A stretch of DNA of 64,000 bases, taken from contig NZ_CAJPVG010000001.1 of assembly GCF_905397375.1 (NCBI RefSeq), positions 248,001-312,000 of the forward strand, in the 5' to 3' direction. Positions 26,020 to 34,628 of the stretch are shown one piece after another (positions within the stretch are counted from its first letter, which is position 1; every line of letters starts with the position of its first letter). The position numbers and the translations under genes were made by a program. The DNA is from Ralstonia mannitolilytica (GTDB taxonomy: Bacteria; Pseudomonadota; Gammaproteobacteria; Burkholderiales; Burkholderiaceae). A model generated the notes under the pieces. That model saw only the letters and a program-made list of their open reading frames with translations. It did no database searches and was not told where the DNA came from.

Positions 26020-27740
26020 ACACGTTGGAACTGGAGTACGACCTCGTCGTCGTGGGCGGCGGCACGGCCGGCCCGATGGCGGCCATCAAGGCAAAAGAAC
26101 GCAACCCCGCGCTGCGTGTGCTGCTGATCGACAAGGCGCACGTGAAACGCAGCGGCGCGATCTCCATGGGCATGGACGGGCTGAACAACGCCGTCATTCC
26201 CGGGCATGCCACGCCGGAGCAATACACGCGCGAGATCACGCTGGCCAATGACGGCATCGTCGATCAGTCGGCCGTGTATGCCTATGCGCAGCACAGCTTC
26301 GCCACCATCGAGCAGCTTGACCGCTGGGGCGTGAAGTTCGAGAAGGACGAGACCGGCGACTACGCCGTCAAGAAGGTCCACCATATGGGCAGCTACGTGC
26401 TGCCGATGCCCGAGGGGCACGACATCAAGAAGGTCCTGTATCGGCAGCTCAAGCGTGCGCGGGTGGAGATCACGAACCGCATCGTCGTCACGCGCGTGCT
26501 GACGGATGCCGATGGGGCCGCCTGCGGCGTGCTCGGCTTCGATTGCCGCACGGCGGATTTTCTCGTGGTGCGCGCGAAGGCCGTGGTGCTGAGCTGCGGC
26601 GCCGCCGGGCGGCTTGGCCTGCCGGCTTCCGGCTACCTGATGGGCACATACGAAAACCCCACCAACGCGGGCGATGGCTACGCGATGGCGTATCACGCGG
26701 GCGCGGAGCTTTCCAACCTGGAATGCTTCCAGATCAACCCACTCATCAAGGACTACAACGGCCCCGCCTGTGCGTATGTGACCGGCCCGCTGGGCGGCTA
26801 CACCGCCAACGCGCGCGGCGAGCGCTTCATCCAGTGCGACTACTGGAGTGGCCAGATGATGTGGGAGTTCTACCAGGAGCTGCAAGGCGGCAAGGGGCCG
26901 GTGTTTCTCAAGCTCGACCACCTGGCCGAAGAAACCATCCAGACCATCGAGACCATCCTGCACACCAACGAGCGCCCGAGCCGCGGCCGCTTCCACGCGG
27001 GGCGCGGCACCGACTACCGCACGCAGATGGTAGAGATGCACATCTCGGAAATCGGCTTCTGCAGCGGGCACAGCGCGTCTGGCGTGTATGTGAATGCGCG
27101 CGCGGAAACCACCGTGCCGGGCCTTTACGCAGCGGGCGACATGGCCGCCGTGCCGCACAACTACATGCTCGGCGCCTTCACGTACGGCTGGTTTGCGGGG
27201 CAGAACGCGGCGGACTACATCGCCGGCCGGCAAGGCGACGCCCGCGTCGACGACGCGCAGATCCAACGCGAGCGCACGCGCATCTTTGCGCCGCTGCAAC
27301 GCGAGCACGGCCTCGCGCCCGCGCAAGTGGAATACAAGCTGCGCCGCATGGTGAACGATTACCTGCAGCCGCCCAAGGTCACGCGCAAGATGGAAATCGG
27401 CCTGCGGCGCTTCGACGAAATTGCCGAAGACATCACGCACCTGCACGCACGCAATCCGCACGAGCTGATGCGCGCGATGGAAGTCAGCTTCATCCGCGAT
27501 TGCGCCGAGATGGCCGCGCGCGCGTCGCTCTTTCGTACCGAAAGCCGCTGGGGCCTGTACCACCATCGCGTGGACTACCCCGAGCGCGACGACGCCAACT
27601 GGTTCTGCCACACGCGCCTCTACAAGGATGCGCACGGCCACATGGCCAGCCGCAAGCAGGCCATCGAGCCGTACGTCATCCCGGTCGACGTGCACGGCAC
27701 CGATTCGTACGCGCACCTGCGCATTCCGCAAGCCGCCTGA
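26016..27740 (+). CDS. FAD-binding reductase subunit, APS/fumarate-reductase-like (AsfA-like)
   Basis: This 574-residue flavoprotein of the fumarate reductase/APS reductase alpha family has the FAD motif YDLVVVGGGTAGPMAAIKA at the N-terminus, MGMDGLNNAVIPG and a late PGLYAAGDMAAVPHNYMLGAFTYGWFAG. It partners the ferredoxin encoded ten bases downstream. From memory, Pseudomonas putida AsfA/AsfB, needed for arylsulfonate desulfonation under sulfur limitation, have this composition. The operon also encodes a sulfonate-type binding protein, which supports that role. A general succinate or fumarate enzyme is less likely, as there is no membrane anchor or SdhB. Confidence 0.8.
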   Translation: MNTLELEYDLVVVGGGTAGPMAAIKAKERNPALRVLLIDKAHVKRSGAISMGMDGLNNAVIPGHATPEQYTREITLANDGIVDQSAVYAYAQHSFATIEQLDRWGVKFEKDETGDYAVKKVHHMGSYVLPMPEGHDIKKVLYRQLKRARVEITNRIVVTRVLTDADGAACGVLGFDCRTADFLVVRAKAVVLSCGAAGRLGLPASGYLMGTYENPTNAGDGYAMAYHAGAELSNLECFQINPLIKDYNGPACAYVTGPLGGYTANARGERFIQCDYWSGQMMWEFYQELQGGKGPVFLKLDHLAEETIQTIETILHTNERPSRGRFHAGRGTDYRTQMVEMHISEIGFCSGHSASGVYVNARAETTVPGLYAAGDMAAVPHNYMLGAFTYGWFAGQNAADYIAGRQGDARVDDAQIQRERTRIFAPLQREHGLAPAQVEYKLRRMVNDYLQPPKVTRKMEIGLRRFDEIAEDITHLHARNPHELMRAMEVSFIRDCAEMAARASLFRTESRWGLYHHRVDYPERDDANWFCHTRLYKDAHGHMASRKQAIEPYVIPVDVHGTDSYAHLRIPQAA

Positions 27741-27749
27741 GCCATCGCC

Positions 27750-27995
27750 ATGCCCCACACCCCACACGACATCGCCTCGCGCAGCAGCGCGCCGGTCACC
27801 ATTGACGAAGCCCGGTGCATTGCCGACAAGGGCTGCACCGTCTGCGTCGACGTCTGCCCGCTCGACCTGCTCGCCATCGACCTGACCAAGGGCAAGGCCT
27901 TCATGCAGTTCGACGAGTGCTGGTACTGCATGCCCTGCGAGCAGGACTGTCCGACCGGCGCGGTCAAGGTCGACATCCCCTACTTGCTGCGTTGA
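27750..27995 (+). CDS. two-cluster [4Fe-4S] ferredoxin (AprB/AsfB-like)
   Basis: This 81-residue electron carrier has eight cysteines in two sets. CIADKGCTVCVDVCP has an extra-long first gap, as in the APS reductase beta subunit, and CWYCMPCEQDCP is regular. It probably passes electrons to or from the adjacent flavoprotein. It is followed by the HEAT-repeat gene after seven bases. Confidence 0.88.
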   Translation: MPHTPHDIASRSSAPVTIDEARCIADKGCTVCVDVCPLDLLAIDLTKGKAFMQFDECWYCMPCEQDCPTGAVKVDIPYLLR

Positions 27996-28002
27996 GGCGC
28001 CG

Positions 28003-28962
28003 ATGACGACAACGATCCTGGCGCGCCTGCACGATGCGGATGCCGCCACACGCCGCATCGCCCTGCTGCAACTGGCCGACGAGGAAGACGCCGACGCACT
28101 GCCCGAGGTGACGGCGCTGCTTGCACACGACCCCGCGCCCGAAGTCCGGCTGGAAGCCGCGCGCATCATCGCCACGTGGGAACGGCCGGACACCGTCGCC
28201 GCGCTCGCCCGCGCGCTGGAAGACGACGATGCCGCCGTGCGCGAGGCGGCGGCGCTCGGCCTCGGTGAACTGAAATCGGCGGACTCGGCCCCCGCGCTGC
28301 TGCCTTACGTGGACCACGCAAGCGCGTTCGTGCGCGCCGCCGCCCTGCGCGGGCTTCGTGAACTGCGCGTGCCCGAGAGCGACGCGCCGGCACTGCAAGC
28401 CTTGCAGGACGCGGATGCCGCCGTGCGCCGCGAAGCGGTGGCCGTGCTCGGCTGGCGCAAGCATGTGGCGGCGCTGCCGGCCTTGGCCGAGCGCGCCCGC
28501 CAGGACGACGACGCCGAGGTACGGCGTGCCGCAGTCGGCGCCCTCGGCCTTGCGGCGGACGCATCGGTCCTCCCCGCGCTGCTCGACGCATTGCGCGACA
28601 CCGCGTGGCGCGTGCGCGAGGAAAGCGCCGGCACGCTCGGCAAGCTGCGTGCGCTGGCACCGAACGCACACGTCACGCAGACGCTGGTGGAGGCCTTGAC
28701 CGATGACTACTGGCAAGTCCGCCTGCAAGCTGCACGCGCGCTCGGCCGCTGGCGCGCCGCGCATGCCGTGGAGGCGCTCGCTGCGCTGCTCGTCCACCCG
28801 ATCAGCAATCTGCGCAAGGAGGCCGCGCTTGCGCTCGGGGAAACGGGCTCAGCCGCGGCCGTGCCCGCCCTGCGCCGTGCGGAAGGCGACGGCGATCCGG
28901 AAGTGGTGAAAGCCGTGCGCATCGCGCTGGCACAGTTCGAGGGCACCCGTGCAAGCCCCTGA
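28003..28962 (+). CDS. HEAT-repeat protein
   Basis: This 319-residue soluble protein is built almost entirely from about ten HEAT/PBS-lyase-type repeats (for example VRLEAARIIATWERPDTVAALARAL, VREAAALGLGELKSADSAPALL). Such proteins are scaffolds or, in the phycobilin lyase group, cofactor handlers. Its place between the ferredoxin and DUF971 in a redox operon suggests assembly or scaffolding of the reductase complex; this is inference. The last 14 bases overlap the DUF971 gene. Confidence 0.88.
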   Translation: MTTTILARLHDADAATRRIALLQLADEEDADALPEVTALLAHDPAPEVRLEAARIIATWERPDTVAALARALEDDDAAVREAAALGLGELKSADSAPALLPYVDHASAFVRAAALRGLRELRVPESDAPALQALQDADAAVRREAVAVLGWRKHVAALPALAERARQDDDAEVRRAAVGALGLAADASVLPALLDALRDTAWRVREESAGTLGKLRALAPNAHVTQTLVEALTDDYWQVRLQAARALGRWRAAHAVEALAALLVHPISNLRKEAALALGETGSAAAVPALRRAEGDGDPEVVKAVRIALAQFEGTRASP

Positions 28963-29242
28963 ACGCATCAACAACGACGTTGCCACACACACCCTGCGCG
29001 TGCACTGGCCCGGGGCGTCCGTCGCGCTCGACCACACTGCGCTGCGCCGGGCCTGCCGATGCGCCGAGTGCCAGTTCAAGCGCCACCAGGGCATGCCGAT
29101 CCGCGCGCCGGCCGACGTGCGCATCACCCGCATTGAGCCCGTGGGCTACGGCGTGCAACTGGTGTTCAGCGATGGACATGCGCGCGGCGTCTATCCATGG
29201 GCCTATCTGGCGGAGCTTGCCGCTACCGCCGTGAAACGCTGA
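28949..29242 (+). CDS. DUF971 protein (GBBH-like N-terminal domain)
   Basis: This 97-residue protein shows the DUF971 pattern: TLRVHWPGASVALDHTALRRACRCAECQ, with the CRCAEC cysteines that bind zinc in gamma-butyrobetaine hydroxylases, and a C-terminal YPWAYLAELA. Stand-alone DUF971 proteins often accompany iron-sulfur or cofactor systems. It starts at GTG, with GAGG six bases upstream, inside the end of the HEAT gene. Confidence 0.85.
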   Translation: MQAPERINNDVATHTLRVHWPGASVALDHTALRRACRCAECQFKRHQGMPIRAPADVRITRIEPVGYGVQLVFSDGHARGVYPWAYLAELAATAVKR

Positions 29243-29339
29243 CCCTGCCGGCGTCTATGCACATGCAATCTTGTTCGTTCCTTCGCACGCGCGCGGTCCG
29301 TAGCATCGGCCGCACGCCACCCAACTCGCTGGAGGAACC

Positions 29340-30332
29340 ATGCAAACCCAATCGCACCACACCGCTGCATCGCCTGCGCGACGACGCTGGCTCGCCGCAC
29401 TGCTGGGCGCCGGCCTCGCGCTGAGCGCCGGCTTCGCACATGCCGCAGACCCGGCTGGAACGGTCCGCATCGGCTTTCAGAAGGCAGGCCTGCTCGCCGT
29501 GCTCAAGGCGCAGGGCTCGCTCGACAAACCGTTGGCCGAACTCGGCTACAAGGTCGAGTGGAAAGAATTTCCCGCCGGGCCGCAACTGTTGGAGGCACTC
29601 AACACGGGAAGCATCGACTTCGGCTATACCGGCGCTCCACCGGCCGTGTTTGCGCAGGCGGCAGGTGCGCGCCTCGTCTACGTGGGGGCCGAGCCCGGCG
29701 GCAAGACGAACGAGGCGCTGTTCGTGCTCGACGGCTCACCCGCGCGCAGCGTGGCGGACCTGAAGGGCAAGCGCATTGCGCTGCAGAAGGGCTCAAGCTC
29801 GCACTACCTGCTCGTGCAGTTGCTCAAGCGCGCGAACCTGACGGTACAGGACGTGCAGCCGATCTATCTGCCGCCGGCCGAGGCACGTGCCGCCTTCGAA
29901 AGCGGCGCCGTCGACGCGTGGGTGGTGTGGGATCCGTATTACGCGCTGGCGCAAAAGGCATTGAAGACGCGCACGCTGGGCGATTTCAGCGAGTTGCCGG
30001 TGTTCAACTTCTACGAGGCCACCCCGGACTTCGTGAAGACGCATCCGCGCGCCGTGAATGCCATCCTGGCGCAGTTGCGCACCTCGGGCCTGTGGGTGAA
30101 CCAGCACACCCAGGAAGCGGCAGCGCTGCTCTCGCCGAAGCTGGGCATCGAGCAACCCGTGGTGGAAACGTGGCTGCGGCGCGTGCCCTATGGCGTAACG
30201 CCGGTCACCCCGCAGATCGTGGCGTCACAGCAGCAGATCGCCGACCTGTTCCTGCAGCAGAAGCTGATCCCGAAAGCGGTGAACGTACAGGGCGCGGTCT
30301 GGCAGGCGAGCTTCCCGGTGGCGGGCTTGTAA
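29340..30332 (+). CDS. sulfonate/taurine-type ABC substrate-binding protein (SsuA-like)
   Basis: This 330-residue periplasmic protein has a signal peptide (RRRWLAALLGAGLALSAGFAHA) and an NMT1/SsuA fold. Landmarks are VRIGFQKAGLLAVLKAQGSL, LLEALNTGSIDFGYTGAPPAVFAQAAGA, KGKRIALQKGSSSHYLLVQLL and VDAWVVWDPYYALAQ. It should deliver an alkyl- or aryl-sulfonate to an inner-membrane permease. GGAGG precedes the ATG. No permease or ATPase gene follows, so it must use a transporter encoded elsewhere. Confidence 0.88.
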   Translation: MQTQSHHTAASPARRRWLAALLGAGLALSAGFAHAADPAGTVRIGFQKAGLLAVLKAQGSLDKPLAELGYKVEWKEFPAGPQLLEALNTGSIDFGYTGAPPAVFAQAAGARLVYVGAEPGGKTNEALFVLDGSPARSVADLKGKRIALQKGSSSHYLLVQLLKRANLTVQDVQPIYLPPAEARAAFESGAVDAWVVWDPYYALAQKALKTRTLGDFSELPVFNFYEATPDFVKTHPRAVNAILAQLRTSGLWVNQHTQEAAALLSPKLGIEQPVVETWLRRVPYGVTPVTPQIVASQQQIADLFLQQKLIPKAVNVQGAVWQASFPVAGL

Positions 30333-30653
30333 GCGCGGCCGCCACGCAGCAACGACGTCGGTCAGGAAGTCGTCAAGGCGCAGCCGAGCGGGCCGGCACA
30401 GGTCGAGCATCCGTGCCGGACGCCATCAAGGCTCGCCGGCGCAGGCCCGCTCTGCAGGCGGCACCGGACAGGGCTGTCTCAGAAGGGCCGGCCGCCGCGC
30501 CGGCATTCGCGTCCGGAGGATGGGCAGCAAGGCGATCATGACGCGGGTGTCGGCACGGGCGTTCCGCAAAGATCCCGTGCGACAATACCGCGCCCCCGGG
30601 GCGCCACCTTTGCCTCACGCTTTGGCCCACCTGACCATAGGAGATCCGGACGC
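30333..30653. other. gene-free stretch between the sulfonate-binding protein and yggT
   Basis: I see no convincing gene, terminator or repeat in these 321 bases. Short open frames on both strands lack ribosome sites and family resemblance. The last 20 bases contain ATAGGAG, which serves the YggT gene. Confidence 0.5.
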
Positions 30654-31211
30654 ATGTTCGGCGATATCACGCGTTTTCTGCTCGACACGATCTTCACGCT
30701 CTTTGGCGCGGCGCTGCTGCTGCGCGCCTGGACGCAGGCGGTGCGGCTGTCGCCGCGCAATCCGCTGTCGCAAGCCATCTTCCAGTTGACGGGGTGGCTC
30801 GTGCATCCGCTGCGCCGGGTGATTCCCGCCACTGGCTACATCGACTGGTCGTGCCTGGTGGCCGCCTATGCCACGGCGCTGGTGTATCTGCTTCTGCTGC
30901 TGGCCTCGGTGGGCCTGAGCCCGATGGCGTTTCTGCCGATGGGCTTTGTGGCGGCGCTCTTCACGGTGCTCAAGTGGGCCTTCAACGTGCTGGTGTGGGT
31001 GACGATCGCTTCGGCCGTGCTGTCCTGGGTTGGGCCGCACTCTCCCATGGGCGCCGTCCTCAACACGCTGGTCGATCCGCTGCTGCGCCCGATCCGCCGC
31101 GTGGTGCCGCCGCTGGGCGGGCTCGATCTCTCGCCGCTGATCCTGCTGGTGATTGCGCAGGTGATCGTGATCGCCCTGTCGCACCTGTCGCTGTCGCCGC
31201 TGTTCATGTGA
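30654..31211 (+). CDS. YggT-family membrane protein
   Basis: This 185-residue protein has two YGGT repeats, each made of a hydrophobic helix pair with the landmark PL-R-I-P: LVHPLRRVIPATGYIDWS and DPLLRPIRRVVPPLGGLDLSPLILLV. YggT proteins are inner-membrane proteins linked to osmotic or cell-envelope homeostasis; the molecular role is not settled. TAGGAG lies eight bases before the ATG. Confidence 0.92.
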   Translation: MFGDITRFLLDTIFTLFGAALLLRAWTQAVRLSPRNPLSQAIFQLTGWLVHPLRRVIPATGYIDWSCLVAAYATALVYLLLLLASVGLSPMAFLPMGFVAALFTVLKWAFNVLVWVTIASAVLSWVGPHSPMGAVLNTLVDPLLRPIRRVVPPLGGLDLSPLILLVIAQVIVIALSHLSLSPLFM

Positions 31212-31282
31212 GGGCGGCACGCGCTTTGCTCGCCTGCGGATATGCCGGCTGCTGCATCTGGCCGGCTTCTCCGGAGGGCATC

Positions 31283-31465
31283 ATGAAGACATGGAAAACA
31301 GCACTGGTGTGCGCCCTGGCCGTGCTCGCGCCCACGCTGACCGGCTGTACGGCGGGCGGTGCGGTGGCAGGCGGCGTGGCCGGCCATGAGCTGACGCACA
31401 GCCCGGCGGGCACGATCGGCGGTGCGGCCGCGGGTGCCGTCATCGGGCACGAACTCAGCAAGTAA
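31283..31465 (+). CDS. small glycine-zipper lipoprotein
   Basis: This 60-residue lipoprotein has signal MKTWKTALVCALAVLAPTLTGC with the lipobox LTGC. The rest is a glycine zipper (GGAVAGGVAGHELTHSPAGTIGGAAAGAVIGHELSK) like OsmB/SlyB-type small outer-membrane lipoproteins. CCGGAGGG sits before the ATG. It is 71 bp after yggT and may share its transcript. The His-Glu-Leu repeat (GHEL twice) is a small oddity. Confidence 0.75.
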   Translation: MKTWKTALVCALAVLAPTLTGCTAGGAVAGGVAGHELTHSPAGTIGGAAAGAVIGHELSK

Positions 31466-31625
31466 GCCTCGGCCAACCAGCGCACACGCGGGCTGCTGAG
31501 GAACGACGTGGCGCAGCAGGCAGCGTAACGGGTGCAGCGGGCACCGAGAGCACTGCGGCGCCACCCTCTGCGGTAATGGGGTCCCGCCGCTGATTGCCTG
31601 CGTCGTGATCCCGGTCTACCATTCG

Positions 31626-31641
31626 TTGTTACCGGTACCAA
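31626..31641. promoter_or_regulatory. LacI/GntR-type operator upstream of xylD
   Basis: TTGTTACCGGTACCAA is a 16-bp palindrome with one mismatch and a central CCGG, like operators of the gluconate-repressor branch of the LacI family. It lies 79 bp before xylD. The LacI-type gene at the far side of xylD is the natural candidate to bind it. Confidence 0.5.
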
Positions 31642-31719
31642 TCAAGCGGCGGACGCTGGTGTATCGCCACGCCAACACCCCCGCAGAGGGAAGCCCGGCC
31701 ACACAACGACGGAGACACC

Positions 31720-33504
31720 ATGCCCACCCAAGCTCCACGCAGACTGCGCAGCCAGCTGTGGTTCGACGACCCGAGCCACGCCGACATGACCGCGCTCTAC
31801 GTAGAACGCTTCATGAACTACGGCCTGACGCGCGAAGAGTTGCAGTCAGGCCGGCCGATCGTCGGGATCGCGCAGACGGGCAGCGATCTGGCGCCGTGCA
31901 ACCGGCACCACATCGAGCTGGCGCAGCGTGTGAAGGCCGGCATACGCGACGCGGGCGGCATTCCGATGGAGTTTCCGGTTCACCCGCTGGCCGAGCAGAG
32001 TCGCCGCCCGACTGCTGCGCTCGATCGCAATCTCGCGTATCTCGGTCTGGTCGAGATCCTCCACGGCTTCCCGCTCGACGGCGTTGTGCTGACCACCGGC
32101 TGCGACAAGACCACGCCCGCCTGCCTGATGGCCGCCGCCACGGTGGACCTGCCGGCCATCGTCCTGTCTGGCGGGCCGATGCTGGACGGCTGGCACGAAG
32201 GCAAGCGGGTCGGCTCCGGCACCGTCATCTGGCATGCGCGCAACCGGCTGGCTGCCGGCGACATCGACTACGAAGGCTTCATGGAGCTGACCACCGCCTC
32301 GTCGCCGTCGATCGGCCACTGCAACACGATGGGCACGGCGCTGTCGATGAACAGCCTGGCCGAAGCGCTGGGCATGTCGCTGCCCGGGTGCGCGAGCATT
32401 CCGGCGGCGTATCGCGAGCGCGGGCAGATGGCCTATGCCACCGGCAAGCGCATCGTCGACCTCGTGCGTGAAGACATCCGCCCCTCGACGATCATGACGC
32501 GCGCGGCATTCGAGAACGCCATCATGGTGGCTTCGGCGCTTGGCGCGTCGACCAACTGCCCGCCGCACCTCATCGCAATCGCGCGCCACATGGGCGTGGA
32601 ACTCAGCCTCGAAGACTGGCAGCGCCACGGAGAATCGGTGCCGCTACTGGTGAACTGCATGCCGGCCGGCGAATATCTGGGGGAGAGCTTCCACCGTTCG
32701 GGCGGCGTGCCCGCCGTGCTGCGCCAGTTGGACGCGGGCGGGTTGCTGCGGCGCGATTGCCGCACCGTGTCTGGCCGCACGATCGGCGCGATTGCGGATG
32801 CCGCGCCCGACGCCGACCGCGATGTCATCTTCCCTGTGGACGCGCCGCTCAAGCATCGTGCGGGCTTCATCGTGCTGTCGGGCAATTTCTTTGACAGCGC
32901 CATCATGAAGATGTCGGTGGTGGGCGAGGCATTCCGGCAGACCTACCTGAGCGAACCGGGCGCGGAGAATGTTTTCGAGACGCGCGCGATCGTCTTCGAT
33001 GGCCCAGAGGACTATCACGCCCGCATCAACGATCCGGCGCTGGCGATCGACGAGCGCTGCATCCTCGTCATCCGCGGCTGCGGAACGGTCGGTTATCCGG
33101 GCAGCGCGGAGGTCGTCAACATGGCGCCGCCGGCGGCGCTGGTCAAGCAGGGGATCGAATCGCTGCCGTGCATGGGCGATGGCCGGCAGAGCGGCACCTC
33201 GGCGAGTCCGTCCATCTTGAACATGTCGCCCGAGGCGGCCGCGGGTGGCGGCCTGGCGCTCCTGCGCACGGGCGATCGCATCCGTGTGGACCTCAACGCC
33301 CGCAAGGTCGATGTCTTGGTGGACGCGGAAGAGCTTGAGCGCCGGCGTGAGACCGCCACGTTCAGCGTGCCGCAATCGCAAACGCCTTGGCAGGAAATCT
33401 ATCGGCAGTTTGTCGGGCAGCTTTCGACGGGCGGATGCCTGGAGCCGGCAACCCTGTATCTGAACGTGATCGAGACGCGCGGCAATCCACGGCACTCGCA
33501 TTGA
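31720..33504 (+). CDS. xylD: D-xylonate dehydratase (IlvD/Edd family)
   Basis: This 594-residue Fe-S dehydratase converts D-xylonate to 2-keto-3-deoxy-D-xylonate. Cluster-ligand cysteines are present: Cys60 in DLAPCNRHH, TGCDKTTPAC and GHCNTMGT. The N-terminal RLRSQLWFDDPSHADMTALYVERFMNYG closely follows Caulobacter XylD from memory. L-arabonate dehydratase is the alternative, but the linked xylB, xylC, xylX and xylFGH favour xylonate. GGAGA precedes the ATG. It converges on the LacI gene (22 bp gap). Confidence 0.88.
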   Translation: MPTQAPRRLRSQLWFDDPSHADMTALYVERFMNYGLTREELQSGRPIVGIAQTGSDLAPCNRHHIELAQRVKAGIRDAGGIPMEFPVHPLAEQSRRPTAALDRNLAYLGLVEILHGFPLDGVVLTTGCDKTTPACLMAAATVDLPAIVLSGGPMLDGWHEGKRVGSGTVIWHARNRLAAGDIDYEGFMELTTASSPSIGHCNTMGTALSMNSLAEALGMSLPGCASIPAAYRERGQMAYATGKRIVDLVREDIRPSTIMTRAAFENAIMVASALGASTNCPPHLIAIARHMGVELSLEDWQRHGESVPLLVNCMPAGEYLGESFHRSGGVPAVLRQLDAGGLLRRDCRTVSGRTIGAIADAAPDADRDVIFPVDAPLKHRAGFIVLSGNFFDSAIMKMSVVGEAFRQTYLSEPGAENVFETRAIVFDGPEDYHARINDPALAIDERCILVIRGCGTVGYPGSAEVVNMAPPAALVKQGIESLPCMGDGRQSGTSASPSILNMSPEAAAGGGLALLRTGDRIRVDLNARKVDVLVDAEELERRRETATFSVPQSQTPWQEIYRQFVGQLSTGGCLEPATLYLNVIETRGNPRHSH

Positions 33505-33525
33505 CGCTGCGCATGAGGCCGCCCG

Positions 33526-34542
33526 CTATGCGCTCTCGCGTTCGACCACGCTGAAGTCGATGTGCGAGAGCTTGGGGGCGCCCGTGGCCTCGCCAACGCC
33601 GAGCGCATCAAGCAAGACCTCGCCCGTGCGCAGGCCGATGCCATAGGCATCGACGGAAATCGTCGTGATGGTCGGATGGCAGCACCACGCGACTTCAAAG
33701 TTGCCGAAGCCCGCAACGGCAATGTCGCCGGGCACGGACATGCCGCGCCGGTGGCATTCCATGATGGCGCCGAATGCGGACATGTCGCTCACGCACATCA
33801 CGGCATCGGTATCGGGCCACGCTTGCAGCAAAGCGGCCATCGCGGGGCCGCCGTGGCTCATGGTGATGGGCGATTCGCCCAGGCGGATCACGCGCGGCTC
33901 GCCCAGGCCAAGCGCCTTGATTCCGCTGACGTATCCACGCATGCGGTCGGTGCCGCGCCGGTCCAGTTCGCTGGCGCCGCACAGGAAGCCGATGCGTCGG
34001 TAGCCCCGTTTGTGCAGGTGATGCACCATCGCGAGCGACGCCTTGGCGTTCGAGAACCCAACCGCCCTGTCGATCGGGCGCTGAGGCAGATCCCACATCT
34101 CGACGATCGGGATGCCGGCGCGCTCCAGCAACGCCCGCGTGCCGGCACTGTGGTGGCGACCGGTCAAGGCAATGCCACGCGGCTGATGGCGCAGCAGCGA
34201 CTTCACCAGCGCCTCCTCCTGATCGAGGTGGTAGTCGGTATCACCCAGCAGCAGTTGCAGACCATGCGGCGCAAGCGCATCGCTCAGCCCGCGCACGGTA
34301 TCGGCAAAGTTGGAACTGGCCAGCGAAGGCACCAGGGCGGCGACGAATTCCGATCGGCCGCTGGACAGCATCCCGGCTGCGGCCGTGGCAACGTAGCCGA
34401 GCGCGTCGATGGCCTCCTGCACGCGCGCGCGGGTTTCGGGCGACACGCTGCCGCCTGCCAGCACCCGTGACACGGTCATCTTCGACACGCCGGCAACGCG
34501 CGCAACATCGGCCATGCGAGGAGGAGTGGTGCCGGTGGTCAT
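33526..34542 (-). CDS. LacI-family regulator, gluconate-repressor (GntR/IdnR) branch
   Basis: This 338-residue repressor has an N-terminal helix-turn-helix and hinge (RMADVARVAGVSKMTVSRVLAGGSVSPETRARV) and a periplasmic-binding-protein-like sensor domain. ALGYVATAAAGMLSSGRS and IPIVEMWDLPQRPIDRAVGFSN are typical of the branch that senses sugar acids such as gluconate. It is convergent with xylD and probably senses xylonate or a keto-deoxy acid and binds the palindrome at 31626-31641. Confidence 0.88.
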   Translation of the reverse strand: MTTGTTPPRMADVARVAGVSKMTVSRVLAGGSVSPETRARVQEAIDALGYVATAAAGMLSSGRSEFVAALVPSLASSNFADTVRGLSDALAPHGLQLLLGDTDYHLDQEEALVKSLLRHQPRGIALTGRHHSAGTRALLERAGIPIVEMWDLPQRPIDRAVGFSNAKASLAMVHHLHKRGYRRIGFLCGASELDRRGTDRMRGYVSGIKALGLGEPRVIRLGESPITMSHGGPAMAALLQAWPDTDAVMCVSDMSAFGAIMECHRRGMSVPGDIAVAGFGNFEVAWCCHPTITTISVDAYGIGLRTGEVLLDALGVGEATGAPKLSHIDFSVVERESA

Positions 34543-34628
34543 GAGAAACGCCTACGCGCCAAAGGAAAAGAGGAAAGAAAAAAGAGGAGTGGCGATCATA
34601 GCGGAACCGGCCACGCAGCAGCCCGCCG

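Noticed and set aside
26016..27740. succinate dehydrogenase flavoprotein SdhA
   Set aside because: There is no SdhB, SdhC or SdhD. The partner is an AprB-type ferredoxin, and the operon context is sulfur-related.
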